The notes below the pieces were generated by a model. That model was not told where the DNA came from. It did not search any database and was given only the letters and a program-made list of their open reading frames with translations. From NCBI RefSeq assembly GCF_028858725.1, contig NC_084790.1:34265031-34329030 (forward strand): a stretch of 64,000 nucleotides of DNA. Direction: 5' to 3'. Source of the DNA: Colius striatus. Its lineage: Eukaryota > Chordata > Aves > Coliiformes > Coliidae. The translations under genes were made by a program, and so were the position numbers. This document shows, in pieces, positions 12,001 to 23,900 of the stretch. Within the stretch, counting starts at the first letter, position 1. The number at the start of each line of letters is the position of its first letter.

Positions 12001-14678
12001 AACACTTTTCACTTTCAAAGAGGACAAGATTCACCGGAATCTTGAACCAGTTCCTTCTGGAGAACAAAAGTGTTCCCTGAGAAGAATTCTGACCAAAGTT
12101 CTCAGCTGGTGGGAAATGCAAGCACACCTAATATGCTCTATTGCATGTCAAGGGTGTGACATCAGTGCTGCTCTAAACCTGCATGCTTTTATAGGCTTTC
12201 ATGGAATCAGAAGAAAAACATTTACACAACTTCTTGGTTCCAGGTGGAATTTTAACAGGACTATTGCGGTTTGACTTACCAAATTCCTGCCCGTTTCCGT
12301 CATACATTTTGCTCCAAAATTTCTCAAGATTTTGCATCTTTAGTTTTTGCCAGAAGGACTCCTATGGACCAATATCCTGTAAAGTCTGGTGAAAAGCAGA
12401 AACAGGAGCTTAGTTTTAGGTGAAATTATGATTGTGAACATACCTGATTATCCAGGGAGTATCTCTTTGTGTTTTGTGTCCTGAAGCTCATATTTTCCAG
12501 GTCATTTTTTGTTGACTCTCACGACTGCTCAGTGCTTTGGTTGCTCCATGTATTCAGGCAACATAAAGATTTTTTCTTCTGTGCCTTGTCTCCTATGCCA
12601 GTTTAGATATTGACTCCTTTGAAGAAGAGCTGTCTCTCAGTGTGTTTGTGCAGACCCCATGCAATGTCAATCATTTTGACACTTAAATACTTGGCTGCCC
12701 CTTCATTATAGGGTGGCATCTTCACTGCCCATTGGCTTTGAGGAACTCCAGAAACCTTTAGTGGCATGTTGAGAAAGTGGGTGGTCATCGTACTCACTAC
12801 TGTTGTCTTTTCCCTAACAATATTGCTACTTGAGCCATAATCCTCAATACAGGAAGAGGACATTAGGAGAGCCCTCTATGCTCATTGAATCCCACAATTA
12901 ATCTTTTTGGGATATTATATCATAGCATCCCTTTACACATTTCTATTTATGCTTCTGCTTGATTTGTTTTTTCCCTACTTAAGAGATGTTAAATTTCTTA
13001 GAAGTAAAATGCTGGCCATATTAACATCTCTGGAGTCAGTGCAGATATCCATGTAGAAGTAGGTAGCTTCCAAGGGATGCTTCCCAAAATGGTGTGGTCT
13101 TTATGTTATTTATGTTATCACAAGTATATGCATAAATGAAGAGATTGTCTATCTCCATTATACCTCTTCAGAGCTGCTTCAAAATATGCCTTTATTTTCA
13201 TTTTGGGATTCAGAAGAAATGTCATCTATAGCAAAGAGGTCAAAAGAAGGTACAGAAACATCTAATCCACCTCTCCCTACAATGTAGACATCTGTTTGCA
13301 CCAATGAAAAGTACTTACATTAGTGAAGCATGGAAAGATGTATTTTACACATCAAAAACACACTTCCAGACTTGTTCTTTAGTAAACATTCCAAACAAAG
13401 ATGATCAGTTTGAGTTTTAGTTCTTTGAAACAGATTAGGTTTTCTCAGCCTATGTAAGCCTCCAACAAGTTGTAAGACCAGTTTGTCCAACCTGGAAGTT
13501 ACAAACTAAAAAAGTGATGTAATTTGACCCTATATGTACAATGGAAGATGCTTTGAGGATGTTGCCATCAGTGACACTTTAGCTTCTAAAAGATTGATCT
13601 TTGTGTTATACTCTGAGTACTGCAGTTGCAGTTGCATAGCAGCATCCTGGGAACAAGCATTCTCATTAATGTACTTGGCTACTCAGTGTGTAATGAACTG
13701 CCTGACTTGCCAGACTTTGTAGCCAGGATATCAGTGAGAGTCTGACAGCAGTGTTGCAATTCAGTCTCTTTAAAACAATTGAAAAAAGAAGAAAGGGCTA
13801 TATCACAGAGGAAGCTACTAAACTGAAGATATCCTGTGCTCATCATATGGAAATGCTGTAATCTGTACAAGCTACAAGGCCTCTTCTCACTCATCATTTT
13901 AAAGCTAACAAAAAAATGCTTTCATAAAATGATTGTAAAGCATGAGCATGTTGCTGTGCACATTTGCACACTGTAGCTGTTGAGGTTCCATCCTCTCTCA
14001 TTCTTCATATCTCTTGCACACTAGAAGCCATTGGTGAGTGCCTAGTGAATCAGAAAGCAAGTGCTGTGGGCATGAGGTCCCAGAGCTGAAGAGATTCCAA
14101 AGGGCTTAAAAATGAGTGAGATGTAGACTTTGCTGCAAGGAGTGCAGGAGATGCACCAGCTATATGAGTGTACTGCTCAGGGCGTGAGACTGAACTGTGT
14201 TAACACTTAAGTAAAGAGTAATGACTAGTAAGTGTTTCTGTGGTAGCTGAATGTCTGCCAACAAGGCAGTGAAAACTCCATTCCTAATATTCTCCTGATA
14301 AACACTCTAGTAGCATGATTTATTGTTTGTGGTATTCAGGAGTCAAACAAAACAGGGGAACCCAACTATGCTCAGCACTAACACAGGTTAATAGAAACTT
14401 TCTGCCCTGATGAGCCCTGATGTGATCAGCACAAATCAGGCAGGTACAACATGTGAAAGGTGAGAGCCAAGATCAATATAATACTGTATTCTTCTGTCTC
14501 CCTGGAACTGCTATGTCACTGCCCTATGGTTCTCAAGCTACAGAAGAAGAATTAAAGAAAGAATGGAGAACAGCAGTCATTGGTATTGCTTCTATGCAGC
14601 TATAGGAAATGATGTTAAGTCTCTAAAGAATGTAGGTTTTGGCAAGCCAGCAGGATTTTCATGTCAACCATTTATAGA
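6061..14678. other. AT-rich intergenic DNA, no gene recognised
   Basis: About 8.6 kb with only short frames on both strands, none longer than about 100 codons and none with a recognisable domain. No clear young repeat copy was seen. It may contain diverged repeats or distal regulatory DNA for CHRNA6. Confidence 0.45.
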
Positions 14679-15805
14679 GAATCATAGAATCACAGGGGAG
14701 CAGTACCAGGGCTCCCTCACCTTCACAGCAGAGAAGCTTCTCCTCATGTTCAAGTGGAACGTCCTATGTTCCAGTTTGTGCCCATTACTGTTGTCCCAAC
14801 ACTGGTCACCACTGAAAAAAGACTCACCCCAGCCTCTTGATATCCACACTTCAGGTATCTTTAAGTGCTGCTAAGATCCCCCCTTAGTCTTCTCTCGGCT
14901 AAACAGATATTCCAGTCCCCTGATCATCTGTTCCTGCCCTGGACCCTCTCTAGAATTTCCATGTCCTTCTTCACCTGGGAAGCCCAGAACTGGACACAGG
15001 ACTCCAGATGAGGCCTCACCAGGGCAGAGTAGAGGAGGAGGAGAACCTACCTCAACCTGCTGGCCGCACTCTTCTTGATGCATCCCAAGATGCCATTGGC
15101 CTTCTTGGCCACAAGGGCACATTGCTGGCTCATATTTAGTTTATTATCAACCATTACTCCCAAGTCCCTCTCTGCAGAGCTGCTCTCCAGCAGGTCAATC
15201 CCCAGCCTGTACTGGTGCATGGGGTTGTTCCTTCCCAGATGCAGGACTCTGCACTTGTCCTTGTTGAACCTCATGAGGTTCCTCTCTGCCCAACTCTCAA
15301 GCCAGTCGAGATCCCGCTGAATGGCAGCACAGCCTTCTGGGGAATCAGCCAGTCCTCTCAGTTTGGTGTCATCAGCCAACTTGCTGAGGGTACACTCTGT
15401 CCCCTCATCCAGGTTGTTGATGAAGATGTTGAACAAGACTGGCCCCAGAACTGGCCCCTGTGGAACCCTACTGGCCACAGGCCCCCAACTTTATTGGTAA
15501 CCACCCTCTGGGCTCTGTCATTCATCCATATCTCGAACCACCTCGCCATCTACTCATCCAAGCCACACTGCCTGAGCTTTTTGCTGAGAATGTTATGGGA
15601 GACAGGGTCAAAAGCCTTGCTGAAGTCAAGATAGATGACATTCACTGCTCTCCCCTCATCTAGCCAGTCAGTTATACTCTCATAGAAAGCTGGTCAATTA
15701 GGATTACCCCTTGGTGAATCTGTGTTGAATCCCCCTGATAACCATCTTTTCCTGCGTGTATTTTGAGATGTCATCCAGGATTTGTTCCATCACCTTTTCA
15801 GGTGT
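14679..15805 (-). mobile_element. CR1 LINE, 5'-truncated, with reverse transcriptase remnant
   Basis: The plus strand starts with the CR1 3'-end signature 'gaatcatagaatcaca' and runs 1.1 kb into the reverse transcriptase. On the minus strand a frame at 15047-15478 encodes the C-terminal RT with [12 protein letters not shown], the catalytic-type box ADDTKL and [16 protein letters not shown] frameshift near 15480 breaks the upstream RT, which continues to about 15805. CR1 RT copies the element RNA during retrotransposition; this copy is dead. Its 3' part is more diverged than the copies at 36 and 45 kb. Confidence 0.9.
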
Positions 15806-17848
15806 ATGTCAAAATGTCAAATCATTCCACTTTGGAGTCATCTTGTTTTCAAATTGCATCTGACTATGTCATGATATGTCATCTTTCTACAAGTACTGGA
15901 CTTTAACAGGAATGCATATGCTATGACTACAGCAAGCCACAGGAGTTCTGTGATGCTGCATGGCAATGTAATTCTGTTAGCCACAGTGCACCATGGGCAG
16001 AGTAAACTGAAGGAGGAAGTACAAGCTGGGTTGGATAAGGTGAGAGAACTGCAAGGCTATGGACCTGGATTGTTAACATTGTTCCAAGAAACTTTGTAAC
16101 CTGGGAAAACCAGACACAAAGCAAAGCGCGTTTTTTGTTTTTTACTTTTTTGTCTTTGGAAAATGTTGGCAAAATGGAAATTTACATGAAAAAACAACAT
16201 GCTGAAAACCATATTTTTACCTTAAAATCATTTGTAAGAAGAATTTATATCTAGCTTCAGATTGGAGATTCCTCATAGCCATTCATGCCTTGCAGTCTCT
16301 GCTTCCAACCACATTAGTTTGCTGCTGCTTTTGAAAGTGTAAGATCACTCCCAGCTCCTCAAACATTCTGGGGGTTTTTATTTATTTATTTGCCCATCTC
16401 TCTACTCAAGGCTCCCTGTCTCTAGCGAGCTCTGGAGCAGGGCTTTGTTTAGTACTCCTCCAAGATGGCCTTTTCATCCTTCAAAACTTGTCATGGGCAA
16501 CTTTGTCTGCTTCTTCTTTATGTAGATCTCTTCTCTATACATACAACTCTTTCCTCTTTCTCCAGACTTCCAGTATTTTTGTACTCTTCCCTTCTAGAAG
16601 TATTTTAACAGCTTGTGTAGGAGATAAATCACTTTCCCATCCTGAGCTACAGAATTGCCTCTGTGTTCTTTAGTATGAAGTGTTCACTTTTCCTGTTTAT
16701 GGCTTTCCTCGTCTCTCTGTACTTACACAACAGTGTAACTGCCTGGAAATCAACAGGGTTTCTGTTTTAATCAAATCATTCATCCAGTCACTCAGACTTG
16801 TTCATGCTGGACTGAACACAGATAAAGGAGATTCCCTTATGAGTCCGTTTCTGGGAGGCTGGATGGCACCAGGTAACTTGTGTTACCTTCCCCTCCTCTG
16901 CAGTCAAACAGGACGCTCGGTTTCTCAGACCCTTTGCCTACAGATTCTTTTCAAGCATTCCTGATGCAAGGACATGCACACATTTTTTAACTTCTGTGAT
17001 TAAAAGTAGCACTCCATCTCAGTGAACTTGGCTGTTTTGGTATTTCTGTAACAGCGCCTGATGTTTTTCCTTTGTTCTACTGTTTCGTTTCCACACTAGC
17101 AGGATACTGGCATGAGTCAATGCACACACACACACAAAAATTGTAGAAAAATCAATGTTGTGAGCTGATGTGTCTGAGGGGAAAGAATCGCGGAATCACA
17201 GCGTGCTTAGTTCTTCCTGTCAGGTGGCAGTAATAAGTCTACTTGCCTTAGATATATTCACTACGAGTACTGTTAAGAAATTTTATCAACATCATGCTGT
17301 GCTTATTTCAAGGTTCAGATGGTTTCTGGTAGAGATGTTATAACTGTACAGCATTTCTCTTGCTGCAGAATTTGTACTCAGACAAGAAACCAAAGTTGTT
17401 TCAACTCTACGTATTCTGACAGACCCACTCAGGTGAACACCAGGCACTAGCTAAAGCAGATGCTTTTAAATGAGCAGAAGGCTGAGTGAATTCCTCCCCT
17501 AGCTCCACACTGGCAACCTTAATTGTTGCCTTCCCTCTCTCAGCACTCATCCATTACCCCAGAGGCAATGGTGCCGGTGACTGCAAATGTGAAAGTCACC
17601 TGACAGGATGGCTACCCAACTCCCTTCTCTCAGTACAGCATAAGATCTCCTTGCCTGGTGATTGTGGAAGCAACTCTGCAAGGCTTTGCTGTGGGCAGCA
17701 GACTGCGGAGTTTATCGCAACCGCAAAACTGAAATCCATCTTTGTACTGCCTACTTAGCGCCCAGGGGGCTCGTGTGTCTTCTTGCCTTCTATTTCTTTC
17801 TTTCCCCAACCTTTCTTCTCAAAAAGAAGCTCTATTCTGCTGCTAGCA
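15806..17848. other. upstream flank of CHRNA6; promoter presumably here
   Basis: About 2 kb without a recognisable gene. The last few hundred bases before the CHRNA6 start codon must contain its 5' UTR and proximal promoter. I see no clear TATA box and cannot place the transcription start. A diverged CR1 tail may lie near 17185-17205 ('gaatcgcggaatcacag'). Confidence 0.4.
17123..17136 (+). repeat. short (CA)n microsatellite
   Basis: Seven CA dinucleotides in a row, about 0.7 kb upstream of the CHRNA6 start codon. Short and probably only weakly polymorphic. Confidence 0.8.
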
Positions 17849-17927
17849 ATGCATCCAGAGAGGTGGCTACATCGTTGTTACCCTGGTTTCTGTATGTGGG
17901 CATTTGTGTTCATATCCTTGATTAAAG
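17849..17927 (+). CDS. CHRNA6: CHRNA6 coding exon 1 (signal peptide)
   Basis: Chosen because ATG plus 26 codons gives a hydrophobic leader ([21 protein letters not shown]) of the same length as mammalian alpha-6. It ends with one base before a gtaggc donor, exactly the phase needed by the exon 2 acceptor at 20443, and joining gives ...[14 protein letters not shown]. The start context has G at -3. No other upstream leader-plus-donor combination fits as well. Confidence 0.85.
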
Positions 17928-20900
17928 GTAGGCTCTCCTTGATACTAGTCTCTATGTTCTTGTCACTGTCTCTGCTTTTGTTTTCCTGGAATTCATTCAG
18001 TGTAAGGCTCCTATCAGCTATTTCTAACCTGAAGTTTGTAACACTTCAATAGTATTTTAAGAGAGCTAAAGCAATACTGATTTCCACATATAAAGCTCTT
18101 TATTTTGGTTTGATAACCAATTGAGGAACTAGTTCTACCAGGAATGAAAATGAAATAGGAGCTCTAGTAATTTCATTTGATGCTTGAATTTTGCAGTTGC
18201 TTAAATAATGCAGGCTAAAGGTGTGCACATCAGTACTCACACCTTCAAAAATAAGAACTTAATGTATTCTTGTTCACTGTTAGTGGTTAAATATGTCGGG
18301 GTGATTTCTGTGTCCAGGTCTCACTGATGTTCATCAGGATCTTTGCTTCTTAAGATACTACATCTTTTTTTAAAGTCTCACCTGCTGACAATCAAGACAT
18401 GTATGAGTTACACTGCCTGTTAGCAAAGTATAAGGCTTTGCCTTAAAGGGGCACCAATGGGAAAAGAACCTGTAAATGAAATATAAAAATGAAAAGCCTA
18501 AATACTTGTCTGTTTCACTTATGTTATTTTAAAGCCTGGGTCTGTTACAAAGCCAGTGTGAAAATTTCAAATGAAATATTATTTTAGACTCATCAGCTTT
18601 TTAGTCATGAGTGTTTGGTAAGAAACTCTTGTTCTAACAGTTAGATACTTCTAGTCATAGTGTAATGGATGACGATGAAGAAGTCTGAAACTGAAATTGC
18701 ACTTTTCATCTTGAATGACACAGTAGGTGACACACAAACATCCAAACTTTACAGATACTCCCAGTATCTTCTCTGGATGATGCTAAAATCATATAATCAT
18801 GGAAGTTTTACTAGAATTTTCTTTCTGTACATGCAAGTCACCAGTAAACAACATTTCATCTTTTAGTTGTGGTAATCCCTGGAATCTGACTATGCTTTGT
18901 ATCACCTTAGAGGTAGAATGTCATTTTTTTTAAAACATGAAAATGGTACAGTATACTTAGACTAAGCAACTTCCTGTGGGATATCTGAGCAACCACAGGC
19001 CCTTCTGCTCACAGAAAGAAATGTAAATTGCAAATTTATGTTCTACGCTGTGCCAGAGTCCACATTGCCTGACACAATCCACTTCTATGTTTAATATTTG
19101 CAAGCATAAAGGTTTTTATCACTATTGCATTCCTGATATGTTCTAGTGCAGTCTGGGACTAATGGAAAAACTTATGACATGTTTCTGAAAATCCAATTTT
19201 TTCCTCAATTGTATCAGTAACATCTTTGGCATCATCCTGTAGCTTTGATAATATAGCTATGCTCAATGTGAGGTGCAATTTATCTTTGCCTTACAAAGTA
19301 TTTTGAGTTTCAAGTGCTGAGTTATAGCAATGTACTGAAGTAGCAATTATTCAAGGAAAATTTTTCTCAGCTGATGTTGCTGGAGTCACAGAATCACAGA
19401 CTCTAAGGAGTTGAAAGGGACCTCAAAAGATCATCTAGTCCAGCCCCCCTGCCAAAGCAGGACCACCTAGAGTAGGTAACACAGGAACTCATCCAGATGA
19501 GTTTTGGATGTCTCCAGAGGAAATTCAACAACCCATCTGGGCAGCCTGTTCCAGTGCTCCATCACCCTCACAAGGAAGAAGTTTTTTGTTGTGTTTCTTT
19601 GGAATCCCGTATGCTCCAGCTTGAGTCCAGATCTTTCCTTTTGAAATCAATGTCTATAGCCTTTGGCATGGTGAAGATAACTGTTAAAGATTTGGGCTGT
19701 CTGTAACAGATTATGAGCATTCTTCTTGACATAGCAGTGAGGCATCTCAATGCCTGTTATGCACCTTATTCTCACTAGGCCATCTGGTCTGTCCTGCATT
19801 GACTGGGCATTACAGCTACAATCTGCTTAGTCCCAAAGAACAGCTCTGTGTTACAAACATGTATGTCATTTTATAAGAAATTTCAATACTTGTACTTTTT
19901 TTTTCTCATAGAAGTCAATAAATTAATTTCCTTCAGAGCAAAAAATTATGCTTTCTAGAGAGTTGAAATAGCAAACATGAGGATAAAATGTAGTCATAGT
20001 TTGTAAGACTAGGAAGCATCATTATACTCACCTAGAGTCCTTGACACAGGTTTCAATCCAGTAGTTTCAGTCTCAAGCTTTTTAATTTCAGAGTAAGTAG
20101 CTATGCTTTTACATAAACTCTCCATAAGAACTGGCAAAGATAAAATCCAACACATTTCTACTTCACACTATTTGGTCTGATATCAGGCCAAATGGATGGC
20201 CATAGGCTAGATCCAGATTAGGAGATATTTTAGTTCAGGCCATACACTTTCAGGAGACAGGGAGCAGTGGGCAACATCATGCAGAATGCTTTCAATTGTC
20301 AGCTTCTCTTCTCTGTGTGGTCCTGTGTTCACATGTTACATGGTCACAAGTGCAGAATCCAGAAATCTAGTGTGGATTAGTGTGTTATTCAGCACCTTCT
20401 TTCCCTCTTCCTTATCTCTGACATGGCTGTTCTTCAACACAGATACCGTAGCCTGCGAATCAGAGGAACAGTTATTTCACAAACTCTTCTCCCAGTACAA
20501 CCAGTTCATCAGGCCAGTGGAAAATGTCTCTGATCCTGTGACAGTGTATTTTGAAGTGGCCATTACCCAGCTTACAAATGTGGTAAGACTCATTGCAGAG
20601 TGCGGCTGAGATTTGGAGGTGGCTGCTAATATAAATAAATCGCTAAAGCAGCAGTTATAATTGTGATGCATGCACCTACAACTCTCATAGCTGACATTGC
20701 CAACTGTGCATATGTATACACCTTTGCTGTTCTTTCTGTCAACTGAGTTGCTCAAACAAGCAGTTTAAACTACACAGGTTTGTTCGCCTGGTCTGTAGCA
20801 TCAGACCCCTCTGCTCCAGGCAGCTTACTCTGATACCCAGAGCAGCAGTACTGAATGTTCACATCCACTCTCCACAGGGTTAGCCCACTCCAGAGATACC

Positions 20901-23900
20901 TTGCTATGACCATCTGGCATAGCATGTGGCCCAATTCTCCTGCAAGGCCAGTGTAATTTCCCAGGGATAAAAATATTTCTTTTTTTTCATATTTTTTCAG
21001 TCTGTTTTTGTCAAAATAACAGGAGACATGCAGCCTTCAGAGTAGTGTTTTATAGCACAAAGCTGGAGTGCACTCTATGCAAAGAGTGAGTGTGTCTGAG
21101 GCGACGGAGTTGCTGTGCAGGGCAGACGGACTACAGAAAAAGAAAAAACCAACCTTAACCACTGCTAAAGTCTGCTCTATGAAGTAAATTGTCACAGAAC
21201 AGAGGCTGAGTTTCGATGCTGAGATCCCTAGTTGAGTCAATAATGAAGTGGCACGGAAACAGTAAGGAGCAATGCTCAGCAGTAGCCAGGGAACTAGGGT
21301 TGTGTGAGAGTATAAATGAAGGCATTGTAAGTCCTCATGGTGAAGACAGCTTTTGTCTTCTGAAGTTCCTTTGTCAAAGTATTTTGATGTATATCTTGGC
21401 AGGTTTCATCAGTTCTGTTCCACATTGTAGCACCTGGCTTACACTACTGTCTTTGATTTTTTTTTAAAAAAAGTGTGTGTGGGATGTTAATAAGTAAATC
21501 AATTGTTTTTTCTCAAGAAAGAGTCACGATTTTTAAGAAAACTTAGACAGTTTAACCCATAGACAGGAATCCTGTAAGCCTTTCAAGATATGTTTTATCT
21601 TTAGTACACAATGTTGAAGATTCACCTACAATGTTTTCTATCTTTGGCTTGTAAATATCTTAAATTTTTTGAGTCCACATCCTTAAGAACTAAGAACTAC
21701 CCAAAGGAATATTCTTGCAGATATTTTCATTGTGAATGTCAGCTTGAATTCATACATATCCATAATATGGGATTTTCTGAATGCTTTTAGGCTGAAGGCT
21801 GGTTAGAACAGGATCTTTTGTGCCTCTCACAGCACTTTCCTGATTCATCACTGATTTGCAATAGCAATAATTGCCTGAAAAAATACCATCACAATACAAT
21901 AATAACCTAACTTAGTGCTGGTTGAGTTCATCTGCTCTAGAGGTTTGCTTAGAAATGCAAGAACGTTGTGGTATGGGTGCCATTTTCCATGAATCCTGAC
22001 CAATACTGCACTGTGTAAACAGAATTTTTTAAACAACCCAACAAAATCCAACAAAACACATAGCCACCAACAGAACACTATTCCTCTGGTACTGATCAAA
22101 CCAATTATAAGTTTTATGTTCTCCAGGTACCCAAGCCCCTGACAAAATAGTGCAGCTCTTTGTATGTCTGATATTTGTAGAGCATAATTTTTCAGTAGAG
22201 CTTTAATTTTTTTTCAGTAGAGCCACACATGTCTGTGCACAATATGTAAGGCCCCTGAAAATATCCAGAACAAAATCTGATATGAGTTAATGTGGAATTC
22301 TAGTTTCCACTTTCATGAGAATAAGCTTGCTGGCATCTCAGGATACTGTAACTGATTTATGGAGTAAAGATGTGTATGCTTGTGTTTCTTTCTAGGATGA
22401 AGTCAATCAAATTATGGAAACAAATTTGTGGCTAAGACATGTAAGTATTTCTGATACATTTTGCATCAATATGATTAAATGAGTGTTACCTTGTAAGCTA
22501 TATCTGTAGAAGGTGTGTGTTTTGTAACAAGGATTTTAAGGTAAGAATAAGATCTATTAATCAAATCCACATTTGAAAAAGTAATTTCTTTATTTTTATT
22601 TCCAAGAAGTTTTGTCTCCCATTTTTCATGCATGTTATATTCTCCTCCAACTTCATGATGATTGTTTTATCTGGTAAATCTAGTTGGATGTAGCCAATAA
22701 ACAGTGATTAAATACACGGCTTGGCAGTCACAGGTCATCTGCATAATGGAGATTCCAATCAAAACATTTATTAGCAAAATGAGCATTTCTCCATTTTGTC
22801 CTGATAGTTTTGGCATTTATACATTGAAAAAAAAGACATAAACTACTGAGAAAAAGAAGCCAACTTCTACCAAAACCAGTTTCCTTCAGGCACTGAAGGC
22901 TTCCTGTTAAAGACACTGTGTTGAGGAACAGGGTCTACAGGGCAGGCAGCAAGAGCTCAGAGCATGGCCCCCTGGCAGGAAACTAGACAGCATTGCAAGA
23001 GAGCAGCTGGACATTCCCCACTGCCCTGGACTTCATAATTTTCCACCCCTGTGGAACTAATAATGACCCCTGGCAACAACTGCCTGTTAGTTTGCATGTG
23101 TACCTCCTGTCTCCTACTGGCCTCCTTTAACCTTCAGGAATTACTCTCAGGACAGCAGCATCAAGACCTGTATTTATTCTCTGCAGTGAAGAGGCACAGG
23201 GAAGGACCTCTGCTGATGCAGCAAGACAGAGAGGAGATCTCAGCATGTAGCAATGGATAATAATTGGCATTCTATCCCCTAACACACAGGAGGGAGTAGC
23301 TATCAACACAAGAAATATTAATATATGTCCAGTGTTTCTCCAAGCCATGGCTTTGTTACTTTTCAGACCCCTTCTACGTATGCTGTACTGTAAGCTTTTT
23401 ATATGGCTCATCATCATACAGGAAGATTTGAGAAGGACATGTTCACTGATATTAGAAGGTTTAAAAATATTTGTCCATTCTTCTTTCAGATTTGGAATGA
23501 CTACAAATTGCAATGGGATCCCAGAGAATATGATGGCATTGAATTTGTTTGGGTACCAGCAGATAAAATTTGGAAACCAGATATTGTCTTGTATAACAAG
23601 TATGATGAACCCTTTTCCATTTAGTCCTTTCCCTTCTCTTGCAGTGTCGTTGAAAGACATCTTATTTTCATGGTAATTTTATTGTCCTTGCCCCATTTGT
23701 CCTTCTAGTGCTGTTGGAGATTTTCAAGTTGAAGGCAAGACCAAAGCCCTCCTTCGCTATGATGGAATGATCACCTGGACACCACCAGCTATTTTTAAAA
23801 GCTCCTGTCCTATGGATATTACTTTTTTTCCATTTGATCATCAGAACTGTTCTCTGAAATTTGGTTCGTGGACCTATGACAAAGCCAAAATTGATCTTCT

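Noticed and set aside
15215-15634. 139-codon plus-strand frame
   Set aside because: It is the antisense shadow of CR1 reverse transcriptase.
17783-17848. N-terminal extension of CHRNA6 exon 1 in the same open frame
   Set aside because: It begins at TTG, not ATG, and the ATG at 17849 gives the leader length of other alpha-6 proteins.
23127-23660. 177-codon minus-strand frame overlapping CHRNA6 exon 4
   Set aside because: It is antisense to a well-supported exon and has no recognisable domain.
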